From NCBI GenBank assembly GCA_049487715.1, contig CP150547.1, positions 186,001 through 250,000 on the forward strand: DNA of 64,000 nt. Reading direction: 5' to 3'. This DNA comes from Pycnococcus provasolii. Its lineage: Eukaryota > Chlorophyta > Pseudoscourfieldiophyceae > Pseudoscourfieldiales. This document shows, in pieces, positions 1 to 9,280 of the stretch (positions are counted from its first letter, which is position 1; each line of letters begins with the position of its first letter). Below the pieces are notes generated by a model. That model did not search any database, was not told the DNA's origin, and worked only from the letters and a program-made list of their open reading frames with translations. The translations under genes and the position numbers were made by a program.

Positions 1-816
1 CTGCTCCTGCACGAAGGCGACTGTGTCCTTGCCATGTTGGTTTGCAGGCGCGCGCTTGTTCGCCTGCAATCGCCCAACGTCAATTTTCTTTGCGATGATC
101 CCAGAGCCGAAAGGACTGCTCGAATCTGAAGCAGCTGCAGACGTTACGGACGACGTCGAGGTCCAACGAGCACGAGGATTCTTCCACAGCGACGAGTCGC
201 GTCGCGCAGCAGCCGCAGCACTCTTTTTGGCGTTGTCAGCTTCGCCACCCTCACCTTCACCTTCGATCTCCTCTTCTTCCGGGCCGATAGCGACGACGAC
301 CTGGCCATTCTCGAGCACCTTGCTGCACGGGACGTCGTCAGGAAGCGGGCAGATGGCGCCGTCGCACCACAGCGTGAGCACTGAGCAGTTCGGCTCCGTC
401 AGCTTAAGGTTCTCTTCCACAGCCTCCCTAAGCTGCTTCACAGTCCACCCAGCTTGCACAGGTTGCCACATGCGCACGTCGTCGCGCAGACTACTGTGCT
501 TGACGCGCACGTGCGCCGTTTCCGTCCCGTTTGTGTCGCTGTCGACGCGTGCGACAGCCACGATAACCTCCGAGTCGACGAGCGTGTCTTGCACGCGTCT
601 GTCGAGGTCGAGGGGTGCTCCCGATTTGCGCACGAGGCTCTCTACTCCTTCTGGTGGCATTGTCACGCCCAACCTGCGCAGTCGTGCGGATGCTTCGAGG
701 CGCAGGTCTTCGAGCGTTTCGAGGTCCGCGCACGGCACGTACAGGTCGTCTTCCTTGAGTGCATCGTGGCGTAGGTATATGCGCCTCACGCCAAACGAGC
801 CTCCTGAGTTCTCCAT
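1..816 (-). CDS. Partial protein with tandem doublecortin/ubiquitin-like modules (3' part outside window)
   Basis: The minus frame opens with ATG at 816 (MENSGGSFGV) and stays open for 272 codons to the left edge, so the C-terminus is missing. Two similar modules follow each other. Residues about 8-92 end in DSEVIVAVARV. Residues about 104-183 contain the pattern LxLWCDGAIC-PLPDDV-VLENGQVVVAIGPE, which resembles the end of a doublecortin (DCX) domain, where a DG turn is followed by a G-x-VVA-x-GPE strand. After residue 185 the protein is Glu/Gly-rich, then Ala/Ser-rich. DCX domains bind microtubules and are common in ciliary proteins; that role here is inference. Other beta-grasp (ubiquitin-like) folds are possible. 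Reading frames on the plus strand over this stretch are antisense shadows. Confidence 0.6.
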   Translation of the reverse strand, partial: MENSGGSFGVRRIYLRHDALKEDDLYVPCADLETLEDLRLEASARLRRLGVTMPPEGVESLVRKSGAPLDLDRRVQDTLVDSEVIVAVARVDSDTNGTETAHVRVKHSSLRDDVRMWQPVQAGWTVKQLREAVEENLKLTEPNCSVLTLWCDGAICPLPDDVPCSKVLENGQVVVAIGPEEEEIEGEGEGGEADNAKKSAAAAARRDSSLWKNPRARWTSTSSVTSAAASDSSSPFGSGIIAKKIDVGRLQANKRAPANQHGKDTVAFVQEQ

Positions 817-1590
817 CTATGTATTTATCACGGACCTATGGACCAGTCCAACACCACTCTTCGCTAGCTGCGTCCATACTCTCACTCTCCTTACTCGTGC
901 GTGAGATGTCTGACTCACACTTGAGAATGAGAGTGAGAATGAGCTTCGAGGTCGTTTCCCTGGTCTAGCAATTAGCTTAGCTGGTGAGAAAGCACTCGCT
1001 CGTGGGACTCGAACGGCACTCCCAGCAGCTGCGTTCCCAGCGACGCAAGAGCAAGAGCACGACAAAAAGTCGGGTGGGGTGCGCAAATAAGAGCAAGAGC
1101 AAGAGCAAGAGACGCCCTTGCTCAGTAAAAAGTAGTAGCAACATGGCGTGGCGTGGCTTGAAGTGTGGTGTGCAGTGTGCAGTGGACTTGTGCCAGCGTG
1201 CGGGACCCTGAGAGTACCGCTTCGGGCGGGAAGGGGCACAGGTTGTTTTCCCGACCGGTGACCGGCTGACCGGGTACTTCCTACCAGGTGGGGAATCAAT
1301 AATTCGGGGTTCGAGCAAGGACCTCCTGTCGCATATTCCCAAGGCAAGTCAATTTGCCGATAGTTCGCCGGACCAGGTTAAATTTACGGGAGGGGCACCA
1401 CCTACAGTATGTACAGTAGGTAGTACTAAGGTTAGGTAGGAAGTAGGACACCCTCCGAACAGCCGAAGGAGTGGGGAGGGATGGGGACCCACCCGTTGCC
1501 CGTGGTCTTGCATGGATAATTCCCAGTCCCATGCAACCTTTTCAGTGCAAATTTCTGTGCTAATAATTCCTTAACTTACTCAACTTCCTC
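817..1590. other. Intergenic region with hexamer microsatellites
   Basis: No gene is supported. The stretch holds short hexameric repeats: GAATGA-type at about 921-945 and GAGCAA-type at 1045-1059 and 1091-1111. It is the 5' flank of the left-edge gene. The many short frames over it have no recognisable domain. Confidence 0.6.
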
Positions 1591-1841
1591 AACCCGTGGC
1601 CCATTTGACGACGCCGTGGCCCGTGGCCCGTGGGGAGGGGACTAGGGGAGGGGACCCACAAGTTGGGCGAGAGAGGTGTTGTATGTAGTACTAGGGCAAC
1701 CCGTGGCGCATTTGACGACGCCGTGGCCCGTGGCCCGTGGGGAGGGGAGTCAGGGGACCCACAACTTGGGCGAGAGAGGTGTTGTATGTAGTACTAGGGT
1801 AACCCGTGGCCCATTTGACGACGCCGTGGCCCGTGGGGAGG

Positions 1842-2083
1842 ACTAGAGGGAGCTCCTGGGTATAAGAAATGACATTTCGTGGGTATAGCGAACTTTTGGT
1901 CGAGACATTTGGTCGAGACAACTTTCAGATTAGGGTTTATCTTGGCCTCGACCATTTTACTGTTATAAACCTAACCCTAACCCTAACCCTAACCCTAACC
2001 TAACCTAACCCTCCCGACCAAATTTGTCGAGAATCGCTATACCCACGAAATGTCATTTCTTATACCCAGGAGCTCCTTCTAAT
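1842..2083. mobile_element. MITE-like element: about 50 bp TIRs, telomeric core, 9 bp target duplication
   Basis: Bases 1849-1891 and 2034-2076 are perfect 43 bp inverted repeats. Extending outward to 1842 and 2083 gives arms of 50 bp with two mismatches. The element is flanked by the perfect 9 bp direct repeat gtggggagg (1833-1841 and 2084-2092). That 9-mer is present once at the matching place in the other minisatellite units, as expected for a target-site duplication. The core (about 1970-2013) is a CCCTAA array. There is no coding capacity, so it would be non-autonomous. Long terminal inverted repeats with a 9 bp duplication fit Mutator-like (MULE) elements; that class is inference. Confidence 0.8.
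1970..2013. repeat. Interstitial telomeric repeat (CCCTAA)n
   Basis: Four to five perfect CCCTAA units followed by CCTAA variants, located in the middle of the inverted-repeat element at 1842-2083. Confidence 0.95.
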
Positions 2084-2950
2084 GTGGGGAGGGGAGTCAG
2101 GGGACCCACAAGTTGGGCGAGAGAGGTGTTGTATGTAGTACTATTTGGTAGGGTAACCCGTGGCGCATTTGACGACGCCGTGGCCCGTGGCCCGTGGGGA
2201 GGGGAGTCAGGGGACCCACAAGTTGGGCGAGAGAGGTGTTGTATGTAGTACTAGGGTAACCCGTGGCGCATTTGACGACGCCGTGGCCCGTGGCCCGTGG
2301 GGAGGGGAGTCAGGGGACCCACAAGTTGGGCGAGAGAGGTGTTGTATGTACAGTAGTACTAGGGTAACCCGTGGCGCATTTGACGACGCCGTGGCCCGTG
2401 GCCCGTGGGGAGGGGAGTCAGGGGACCCTCAACTTGGGCGAGAGAGGTGTTGTAAGGTATGCAGGGCCAACCCGTGGCGCATTTGACGACGCCGTGGCCC
2501 GTGGCCCGTGGGGAGGGGAGTCAGGGGAGGGGACCCCCAAGTTGGGCGAGAGAGGTGTTGTATGTAGTAGGAAGTACTAGGGCAACCCGTGGCCCATTTG
2601 ACGACGCCGTGGCCCGTGCACGGGGAGGGGAGTCACCTAGGGGACCCCCAACTTGGGCGTGAGAGGGCAACTTCGCAGTTCGCACCACCCAAAGCGGGAC
2701 GGCCGAGGGCATGCTTTGGATTCCAATCGGGTCCCGCGCAAAACCCACGAAACACGAAACCCAAGGGACCCTTGCTTGATATCAGAACTTGCCCCCCCCG
2801 CCCATTTCCATTTCCACTTTCCAGAATTCTCATTTTCAAACACTTCGTCCTCAGAAGACTGCTGGTGTTGTTGTTTCCAAGCTCTCTTAAGAGAGCTCTC
2901 CTGTTTTGTTTCTAAGCTCGCTCCCCTTTTTTATCTTCTTACTCCCAGGG

Positions 2951-3838
2951 ATGTCGTTCGGCCTCTCCGCAGAACTTGGAACGGGACCCCTCAATGGGGG
3001 TGGTGCCGGCATGGCTACGGCCTCTGTGCCTTCCACGCGACCACTACCGACATCACTCGCGCCTCTCCCACAGGCGCAGCAAGGGGCACCGACGACGACC
3101 CTCGCGCCAGCGGGACCAGGACTGCTGCCGCCCATGCAGCAGCAACCAACCGCCGCGGCGACGGGAGGCGCGTACGGACTGTCGGCGGAAATGGCAGGAA
3201 CGAGTGCACCCGCAGCAGGAGTGCAAGGGGGCGCGCAAGGCGGGCCGCTGCCGCCGATGCCACCCGTGCAGCCCACAGGACAAATGCCACCCGTACAGCA
3301 GCCAACGCAGCAGCAGCCGACGACGTACGCGGCGCAGGCGCTGCCGCCGCAACAACAGGCACAGCCCGTGCAAACGAACACAGCCACTCAGCAGCAGAAG
3401 CAGCAGCAGCAGTTTACAGCGGCACGCGCGTCGAGGGCGGTTCGCACGAGCGTGCCGCTCGAAATCTTCCTCTACTTCGGAGCGTGGTTCGACGTCATCT
3501 ACTGCGTGCTGACGTTTCTCATCTTCCTGTACAAGGGAACGCAGCTCCCCTACCCGGGCGACGCGTACAGCACGGAGCTTGCTTACCTGTTTCTCTTCGC
3601 ACTTGGCGAACCTATGCGCCTCTTCCTCACAAGCAAGGGGAACAAGACGGAGCGTTCGACGCCGCTTCTGTTTGGCCTTGGCTTGACTGCTCCTGTGTTC
3701 GCGCTTCACTTCTACTACTGCTTCGGGCAGACGTTTGTACTTCGCATCGACCGTTTTTTGAGCGGGTTCCAGCTCGCGTTCGCTGCGGGCCAGAGTCTCA
3801 CTGGCCTGCTCGCGCTTCTTTCGTTCGGCAGCCGTTGA
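2951..3838 (+). CDS. TMEM216: TMEM216/TMEM17-family ciliary transition-zone membrane protein
   Basis: The product has 295 residues. Residues about 1-160 are low-complexity (Pro, Gln, Ala, Thr) with no match. The C-terminal half matches the Tmemb_17 family (TMEM216, TMEM17, TMEM80): it begins PLEIFLYFGAWFDVIYCV, contains FLYKGTQLPYPG, then LGEPMRLFLTSKGNKTER, then two more hydrophobic segments, giving four predicted membrane spans. Human TMEM216 has the same FLYKG-LPYP and RLF-TKGN motifs. In the family these proteins sit in the MKS/B9 module of the transition zone and gate entry to the cilium. ATG 2951 is chosen because it directly follows a polypyrimidine-AG (splice-acceptor-like) tract at about 2920-2948. 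The long low-complexity N-terminus is unusual for the family. Confidence 0.88.
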   Translation: MSFGLSAELGTGPLNGGGAGMATASVPSTRPLPTSLAPLPQAQQGAPTTTLAPAGPGLLPPMQQQPTAAATGGAYGLSAEMAGTSAPAAGVQGGAQGGPLPPMPPVQPTGQMPPVQQPTQQQPTTYAAQALPPQQQAQPVQTNTATQQQKQQQQFTAARASRAVRTSVPLEIFLYFGAWFDVIYCVLTFLIFLYKGTQLPYPGDAYSTELAYLFLFALGEPMRLFLTSKGNKTERSTPLLFGLGLTAPVFALHFYYCFGQTFVLRIDRFLSGFQLAFAAGQSLTGLLALLSFGSR

Positions 3839-4369
3839 CAACTTCTCATTGAAATTTAAGAAAATTGGAAACGAAACCACTTGATTTGACTACATTTTAC
3901 TATCGTAAGATTGTGTCGGTTGACGTCTCCTCGAGCGCCGGTGGCAGCTGGCCGTGGTCGGGGGTTGTGGCCACCACATTCCTCAGGACTCTTCGTTTTC
4001 TTTCATCGAGCCAAGCAGTTCCTCTCTCTTGCACCAAAGCGTCTATCCAGTCGTCGAGGTTCCAGCCTAACCCAACGAATACGACCCGTCCAACCCGGCC
4101 ATTAACGGCCAACGCAAAGCGACGCCATAAGTTAAGAACTACATAGAGCTGGTAGCTGCCGAGGCATAGCTGCCGAGAGACAACAGCCCTACTAAGGGTA
4201 ACCGGACCCGAACCGGAACCGGAACCGGAACCGTAACCGCGACCTTGGTTTCGACCAACGAATGGATCCCCATCCTTCGTTCTAAGCGCGAGGCCCCCGG
4301 CTGCCCGGGGCGTTCCAGCACACATCCTCCGTTGCCAAACGACCCGCGGCTGATCTGTCGCTTGTCAGC
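3839..4369. other. Intergenic, with an AACCGG hexamer array
   Basis: No gene is seen. At 4197-4243 there are about five copies of a degenerate aaccgg hexamer (variants aaccgt, acccga), 130-170 bp upstream of the next start codon. The end of the gap (tctgtcgcttgtcag just before the ATG) looks like a 3' splice site. Confidence 0.6.
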
Positions 4370-7000
4370 ATGATGGCGTCTCCGCCCAGGCATGTTTTGC
4401 AGGTCAACACATTCCACATACTCCTCACGGCGACCTTCGTCTTTTTGACCACCGTCATCGTCTTCGCGCTCTTCCCGCCAGTTGGTCGGCCCGCCGCTCG
4501 GGGTGGAGGGAATCAACGTAAGGGGGGACATAACAGTATCAGAACGTTCGGAGGAGGCACGCGAACAGGAGGAGCGCAGGACGCTTTCATTGGACCGCAC
4601 AAACTCGCAAGGCCGACACATAGATATCAGGTCGGACCCGACATACCGCAAGTGCCCGCTGACGCAGTCGCGCCGTGCACCACGCTCGCACCTAGGCACC
4701 CGCCGCCGACGCCGGACCACCTACGCGCCGAGGAACGACTTGCCACGTGTGTCAACGACCTCGAGAATGAGAGGAAGGAAAAAGGCCAGCGCATTCACAC
4801 GCTCGAGCGCGACGTTGTACGCCTCAAAGCAGAGCTCAAAGAGGCTCTCGACAAGGTCGCTCAGATGTCCATGCCACCGCCTGCGCCTCCACCCCCGCAA
4901 GCACCTCTCGCGGCAGTCTTGGACGAGGCGATCAGCGATATCACCACCATCGCAGGAGACAGTATCGCAGAGCTCACAGGCTATGCGCATCCGCCGGCAG
5001 CGCCGCCTCCATCGCCACCGCCACCCGCCCCTGAGAAAAAAGAAGCTTGGGACGAGGTGAAGCGCATTCTGCAGCTTGCGTCGAGGTTAGAGCGTCGCGA
5101 GGATGCATTTCCCATCGCCGCTGTCGTCGCCGTCACACCCGTGGACAGAGGATCGGCGATCAGCGAGCTTGCGACTGCTGCGGCAATCTACAGGGCAATT
5201 CCGTTCTTCCGCAGGGTGGCCGTGGCAGCTGGCGCGGAGGTTACAAAGCATTTTGGAGGGAGTATGGTAAGCTACATTCGAGAGGCGGGCGTTGATGCTC
5301 ACGTCACGGCGTGCCCAATGCAGTCGTACGCATGCGCGGCGCAGGCCATGGAGGAAATCATCGCCGCCGACGGCACGCTGCAGGGCGCGTTCGTGTTCGA
5401 GCCGTCGTTCCACTTTGATCCAACGAAGCTACCGCCCGAGACAGCAAAGCCGTACGACTTCTTTTGGGATGCCCGAGACACGACGCAGGAAATTTCGTTC
5501 CTCCGGAACACATTTGCATCGCCACCGCCTCCGGACGCGAAAGGATCGCTGAACGACGAGCAGAGAGACACGCTTGCGCGACTGAACGCGCTCAGCCTCG
5601 ACAATGCCGCGACGCTCGACGAAAGACCGCGGGAACGACAAGAGAATCTTGATGTGCAGGAGGGTGCAAGGCGTCGTCGTCGTCGAAGGCTTGCGGAAGG
5701 CCCTCCCCCACCGCCGGCTCCCCCCCCACCGAGCCCTCCGCCGGACACCCAACTTGACGTGAAGATGTCTTTGTACGGAGCATGGAATAACAGCACGCGC
5801 TTTGACGTGGGAACATCCGATACATGGCACGCGGGCTGGGCAGCCGGACAGCGCTTCGAATGCTCGTACACGGATGCACAGGTGGACTTGGTTTTAGAAG
5901 CATTTGACCTCGGGGTGGATTTCATCAAGGACACAGGTGCCGACGGAGGCGAAGGTCGATACCACGACGAGAGAGAGTCCGCCGTGCAGTACCTTATCGA
6001 CTCGCGAACGTGGGCGGATATGATGCGCAGTGGAGAGCTAACGACGGCGCGCGTGGCAACCAGCTCACTGTGCTCCCAGCTTCCGGAAGAAAAGGGCCGA
6101 GGCAATGTGCTGACACGCTCCGCGTGTGAAGAGGTTGGCGTGCCGAACGAGGACTCAATGTGCGTTCCGCCACCCAAGCCTGGGCTCTTGCCACTTTGCG
6201 CGCTCGAGCATGCGGATCGCGTCCTAAACAGTGCCTCGAATTCAGCGACGGATGTGCCGGTGGAGGTTGTAGACCTTGGGCAAATAAAGAAGCTAGATCC
6301 CACGACAGGGCTGGCGTGCGCGGGATGGAGCGAAGCGTACTACGTGCCGAGAGCTGCCCTGGTGCCCGTTCTAGCTTCTGGCCACTCTGCTTCCACTGAT
6401 GACTCGAAGGTGAATTCGCAATCGGTGAGCGAATTGAGCCCTTGGCGTGATGCGACAAATACAATGGCAAATGCAGGCGTGACGCTCGCTGACGTGGCTG
6501 TGCCGACAGCGATGCGCCTCGTTTCACGGCAGATTGGCGTGGATTCCAAACACCACCTCAGCCTGCGGTGCTTTCGCGCATCGCCGGTCCTGCACGCTGC
6601 GCCACCTCCCTCGCCAAGCACCAGAGAGCAATTTCGCACGGGACACGCAATGGAGGACGTTCACGTCTACGGTTCCATCGAAGATGCGTCGCACTTCGCA
6701 AGCTGCGTGGGAGGACTTGCGAATGCGGCTGTGGTACCTCCAGAGGCGTACGACCTCGCGGTGCAAGTTGCGGAGGCTGGGGACAACTCCGTGCTAGGTG
6801 CCTTCACCGCGACGTATCCGAATGCGAGACTAAGGACGCACACCGAGCTCGAGCACATTGTCGCGTTCTCTCACGAGACATTCAACCTTTGGATCAATCA
6901 GACGCGCTTTGAGGACTTCCGTGCGCGCGAGCGAACCGAACATGTTGCCGGAGGTCATGTCAATCAAAATGATATCACTAGAAGAAGGGGAAGAAGATGA
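4370..7000 (+). CDS. Large type II membrane protein with proline-rich linkers, function unknown
   Basis: The product has 876 residues and the family is not recognised. A single N-terminal membrane segment (residues about 15-37, FHILLTATFVFLTTVIVF) with a short basic head predicts a Golgi/ER type II topology. A stem with a coiled-coil-like stretch (about 125-165) is followed by PPPAPPPP-type linkers at about 167, 205 and 445. Those Pro/Ser linkers are typical of algal extracellular and Golgi proteins. The segment at about 250-370 starts IAAVVAVTPVD and ends in a region with FHFDPTKL and YDFFWDARD; it could be a nucleotide-sugar-binding-like Rossmann region, but this is speculative. NNST and NQT sequons fit a luminal location. 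A glycosyltransferase or scaffold role is possible but unproven. The frame is uninterrupted. Confidence 0.8.
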   Translation: MMASPPRHVLQVNTFHILLTATFVFLTTVIVFALFPPVGRPAARGGGNQRKGGHNSIRTFGGGTRTGGAQDAFIGPHKLARPTHRYQVGPDIPQVPADAVAPCTTLAPRHPPPTPDHLRAEERLATCVNDLENERKEKGQRIHTLERDVVRLKAELKEALDKVAQMSMPPPAPPPPQAPLAAVLDEAISDITTIAGDSIAELTGYAHPPAAPPPSPPPPAPEKKEAWDEVKRILQLASRLERREDAFPIAAVVAVTPVDRGSAISELATAAAIYRAIPFFRRVAVAAGAEVTKHFGGSMVSYIREAGVDAHVTACPMQSYACAAQAMEEIIAADGTLQGAFVFEPSFHFDPTKLPPETAKPYDFFWDARDTTQEISFLRNTFASPPPPDAKGSLNDEQRDTLARLNALSLDNAATLDERPRERQENLDVQEGARRRRRRRLAEGPPPPPAPPPPSPPPDTQLDVKMSLYGAWNNSTRFDVGTSDTWHAGWAAGQRFECSYTDAQVDLVLEAFDLGVDFIKDTGADGGEGRYHDERESAVQYLIDSRTWADMMRSGELTTARVATSSLCSQLPEEKGRGNVLTRSACEEVGVPNEDSMCVPPPKPGLLPLCALEHADRVLNSASNSATDVPVEVVDLGQIKKLDPTTGLACAGWSEAYYVPRAALVPVLASGHSASTDDSKVNSQSVSELSPWRDATNTMANAGVTLADVAVPTAMRLVSRQIGVDSKHHLSLRCFRASPVLHAAPPPSPSTREQFRTGHAMEDVHVYGSIEDASHFASCVGGLANAAVVPPEAYDLAVQVAEAGDNSVLGAFTATYPNARLRTHTELEHIVAFSHETFNLWINQTRFEDFRARERTEHVAGGHVNQNDITRRRGRR

Positions 7001-7207
7001 TGGATGAGAATCTCATGGATTCTCTTCTCTCCTCTACCTGGATGAGGCGATTTGTTTTTTGTTAGTAACTACCTATTTTTTAGAATTCCCATTCGTTAAT
7101 GTACAACGATGAAAGGCACCAAAGTTTTACTTGTCACCCTCGCCTGCTTTCCGCCTGCTTTCCAACAAGGACAGGGACAAAGGGAAACTTGTTGAAATTT
7201 GTCTAAG

Positions 7208-9280
7208 TTACATGTTCATTCGCAGTGCGTGCGTGTCGGTGCAGAACAGGTCGAGCGGTGTTCCCGTCTTCCCGCTTCGCAGGCGACGTCCACGACCCGA
7301 CCCGAGAAGTTCGCGCTTCCCATCGCCTTCGGGCGCTCGGCCACCAACGACAACGCCGTGCACCTTGACGCCGAGCTCCGTCTTCACATCCTCGATGTCC
7401 GCGAGGAGCTCCTTGGAGACGTTCGGTATTTCGCCATCCGTCACAAGCAGGATGTCCGCGAGACTCCAATCGACGCTCGACGCCGCGGATGCTCCGTCAC
7501 CATCGCCGCCGCGAAGTCGCTGCAGGCTCCGCCGAAGTGGCTCGTCGACGTCCGTTCCGCCGTTGAAGCCGCGGCTCAAAAAGTCGAGCAGACTTTTCAA
7601 CTGCTCGCGATTCATGGCTGGAACGCCTCCGGAGCCGCCTCGTCTCGACGCGCGACGACGGCGTGCAACCTGCACAGGTGCACTGCTCGAGAGCTCGAGC
7701 TCCTCGCACTGGCCGGGGCCTGAGAAGGCGTACAGGTAGCACCGACGATTGTTCGCACGTGCCGTGCGAATGCACTGCAGCACGACGCACTTAGCCACCG
7801 CCTCTCTTGCACCGGACATGGAGCCGGACGTGTCCAGGCAGACGATGATCGGGCCCCCGTCCGCGGTGGGACGCACCTCCGTCTTGTCCTCGGACGTGGC
7901 TGCGGGCAAGTTCGTCCATCCTGAGAGCTCGTAGCAGCTGAGCTCGTGCTCGAGGCGGCGCAGGTGAAATCGTTGCTTAGATGCTGGCTGCGGCGCTCGC
8001 TCGGAGAGGAGCATGTACTCCGTGGGAAGCATGCGGCTGATGGCGTCGCTCTGCTCGAGTCCACGCATCTCACGCGGCTCTGACGACGATCTCACGACGC
8101 CGTCGGGCATTCGGCTCCTCTCCACCTGCCGCAGGCTCCTCCGCAGTTCTCCCGTGACGTTGGACCCTCTTCCCAGCGTGCGTATTAGGTCGCGCAGCTC
8201 TCTCAGCTCCTCGAGCTTCTCGCGCAGAGACGCCATCTCCGCCCACCCCGTGTGTCTCCACAGCCCTCGCGAGTTGTCGTCGAATCCCTTTTCGGTGACG
8301 AGATCCTCCCAGTCAATCTCCACGTCGTTCCCGAGTGCATCTTCCGCCGCCTCGAGGCTCTCCGCCACCGGCTCCCACTGCTCCTTGAGCTGGTCGATGA
8401 GTTCCTCCGCACGCTTTTTGGCCATCGCCTCCCTTGGATTTTCCGTCTGAGCACCCTCGGACGAGTCCATGTCGAAGTCAACGTCGTCGTTGCTGCCCTC
8501 CGCATCGCTCGCGTCCGCTTCCGCCGCCCCTCCCCCCTCGTTCCCTCCTGGGCTGTCGTCACGTGCATTTTCGTCCGTTCCCGCGTCGCTCTCGCCCGCG
8601 CCGTCGGCGTCGTTGGATCCTCCCTGGCTCGGCCCCTCGCGCGGCGTGTCAGGCTCCGGCTCGAACTCCTCGTTTTCGTTCATGCGTCTCTCGAGCTCGA
8701 ACTGCGTGTATACGTCCAAGATGTTGCGCAGCAGGCTGTCGGCTAAGTTTGGGTGTTTTCGCGTAAAGCGGGCCATGCCCACCTCGTTGAGTGCCTGCAC
8801 GAGCGTTCCTCGGAACGGCTCACGCGGCCACGCGGCTGCGGGTCCCGCGAGCGACGCTGCGGCAGCCTCTGCGCCTCCGACGCGTGCTGCTGACTGTGCC
8901 CACTGGTTCGCACTTGCGTTTGCGGCAGTGTTTCCAGGTATTTTCCCGTGTCTGAGCGCGTCGCGCCACGCGCGCAAAGCCTTGGCTGAGAGTGCGAGGT
9001 CGTCGACGGGTGTTTTCGACTCGGGGTCTACGAGGCGTGCAAGTGAGCTTTGAAATTCCTCGGGCAGCGCCCTTAGCTCCGGCGACTGGTTTAAAGTGGC
9101 AGCCTGTAGCGCGAGTGCGCGCGCTTCGTCGCGTATATTGTCAACCACTTTGAAGTCGTTGAGAGACAAGGCTTCCGAAGACTGCGACTGCGAGGAGGAG
9201 GCGGAGTTATTACCATTACCATTACCATCAGAGGGTGAGGAAGCAGCACATGCAATGACTCGAGTTCGATCTGTCGACAT
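7208..9280 (-). CDS. ViaA/CoxE-like von Willebrand factor A domain protein
   Basis: The product has 690 residues. The C-terminal 210 residues form a VWA domain with an intact MIDAS start (DTSGSMSGA at about 483-491), a following NNRRCYLYAFSG strand, the GGTDVDEPL loop, and LADILLVTDGEI. The pattern NRRCY-x5-FS and FNGGTD is shared with bacterial ViaA, the partner of the MoxR AAA+ ATPase RavA. The middle is very acidic (about 190-280). ATG 9280 is preferred because the frame upstream translates only repeat-derived Arg/Val/Ser runs, and the ATG directly follows a cactcaccttcag acceptor-like tract. VWA/MoxR pairs act as chaperone-like complex assembly machines; no MoxR gene is in this window. 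A plastid location is possible (Ser/Ala-rich N-terminus) but not shown. Confidence 0.85.
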   Translation of the reverse strand: MSTDRTRVIACAASSPSDGNGNGNNSASSSQSQSSEALSLNDFKVVDNIRDEARALALQAATLNQSPELRALPEEFQSSLARLVDPESKTPVDDLALSAKALRAWRDALRHGKIPGNTAANASANQWAQSAARVGGAEAAAASLAGPAAAWPREPFRGTLVQALNEVGMARFTRKHPNLADSLLRNILDVYTQFELERRMNENEEFEPEPDTPREGPSQGGSNDADGAGESDAGTDENARDDSPGGNEGGGAAEADASDAEGSNDDVDFDMDSSEGAQTENPREAMAKKRAEELIDQLKEQWEPVAESLEAAEDALGNDVEIDWEDLVTEKGFDDNSRGLWRHTGWAEMASLREKLEELRELRDLIRTLGRGSNVTGELRRSLRQVERSRMPDGVVRSSSEPREMRGLEQSDAISRMLPTEYMLLSERAPQPASKQRFHLRRLEHELSCYELSGWTNLPAATSEDKTEVRPTADGGPIIVCLDTSGSMSGAREAVAKCVVLQCIRTARANNRRCYLYAFSGPGQCEELELSSSAPVQVARRRRASRRGGSGGVPAMNREQLKSLLDFLSRGFNGGTDVDEPLRRSLQRLRGGDGDGASAASSVDWSLADILLVTDGEIPNVSKELLADIEDVKTELGVKVHGVVVGGRAPEGDGKRELLGSGRGRRLRSGKTGTPLDLFCTDTHALRMNM

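Larger units (their letters stand above)
1591..2670. repeat. Minisatellite of about 103-115 bp units, 8 copies
   Basis: Copies start at 1591, 1698, 1801, 2155, 2258, 2366, 2469 and 2584. Each starts with aacccgtggc, then (c/g)catttgacgacg, ccgtgg repeats, ggaggggagtcagg, a ttgggcgagagagg block and gttgtatgtagta. Unit length varies through small indels. The third copy is split by the inverted-repeat element at 1842-2083. Several short frames run through the array only because it lacks stops; they are not treated as genes. Confidence 0.95.

Noticed and set aside
23-904. 293-codon plus-strand frame at the left edge
   Set aside because: It lies opposite a better minus-strand frame that has domain-like sequence; its translation is Ser/Arg-rich with no motif.
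1290-1330. ggggttcgagcaagg, tRNA T-loop-like
   Set aside because: No acceptor, D or anticodon stems could be paired around it.
2024-2662. Short plus-strand frames inside the minisatellite
   Set aside because: They repeat with the array and exist only because the unit lacks stop codons.
2653-3852. 399-codon frame overlapping the TMEM216-like gene
   Set aside because: It overlaps the conserved gene in another frame and shows only Arg/Ala-rich low complexity.
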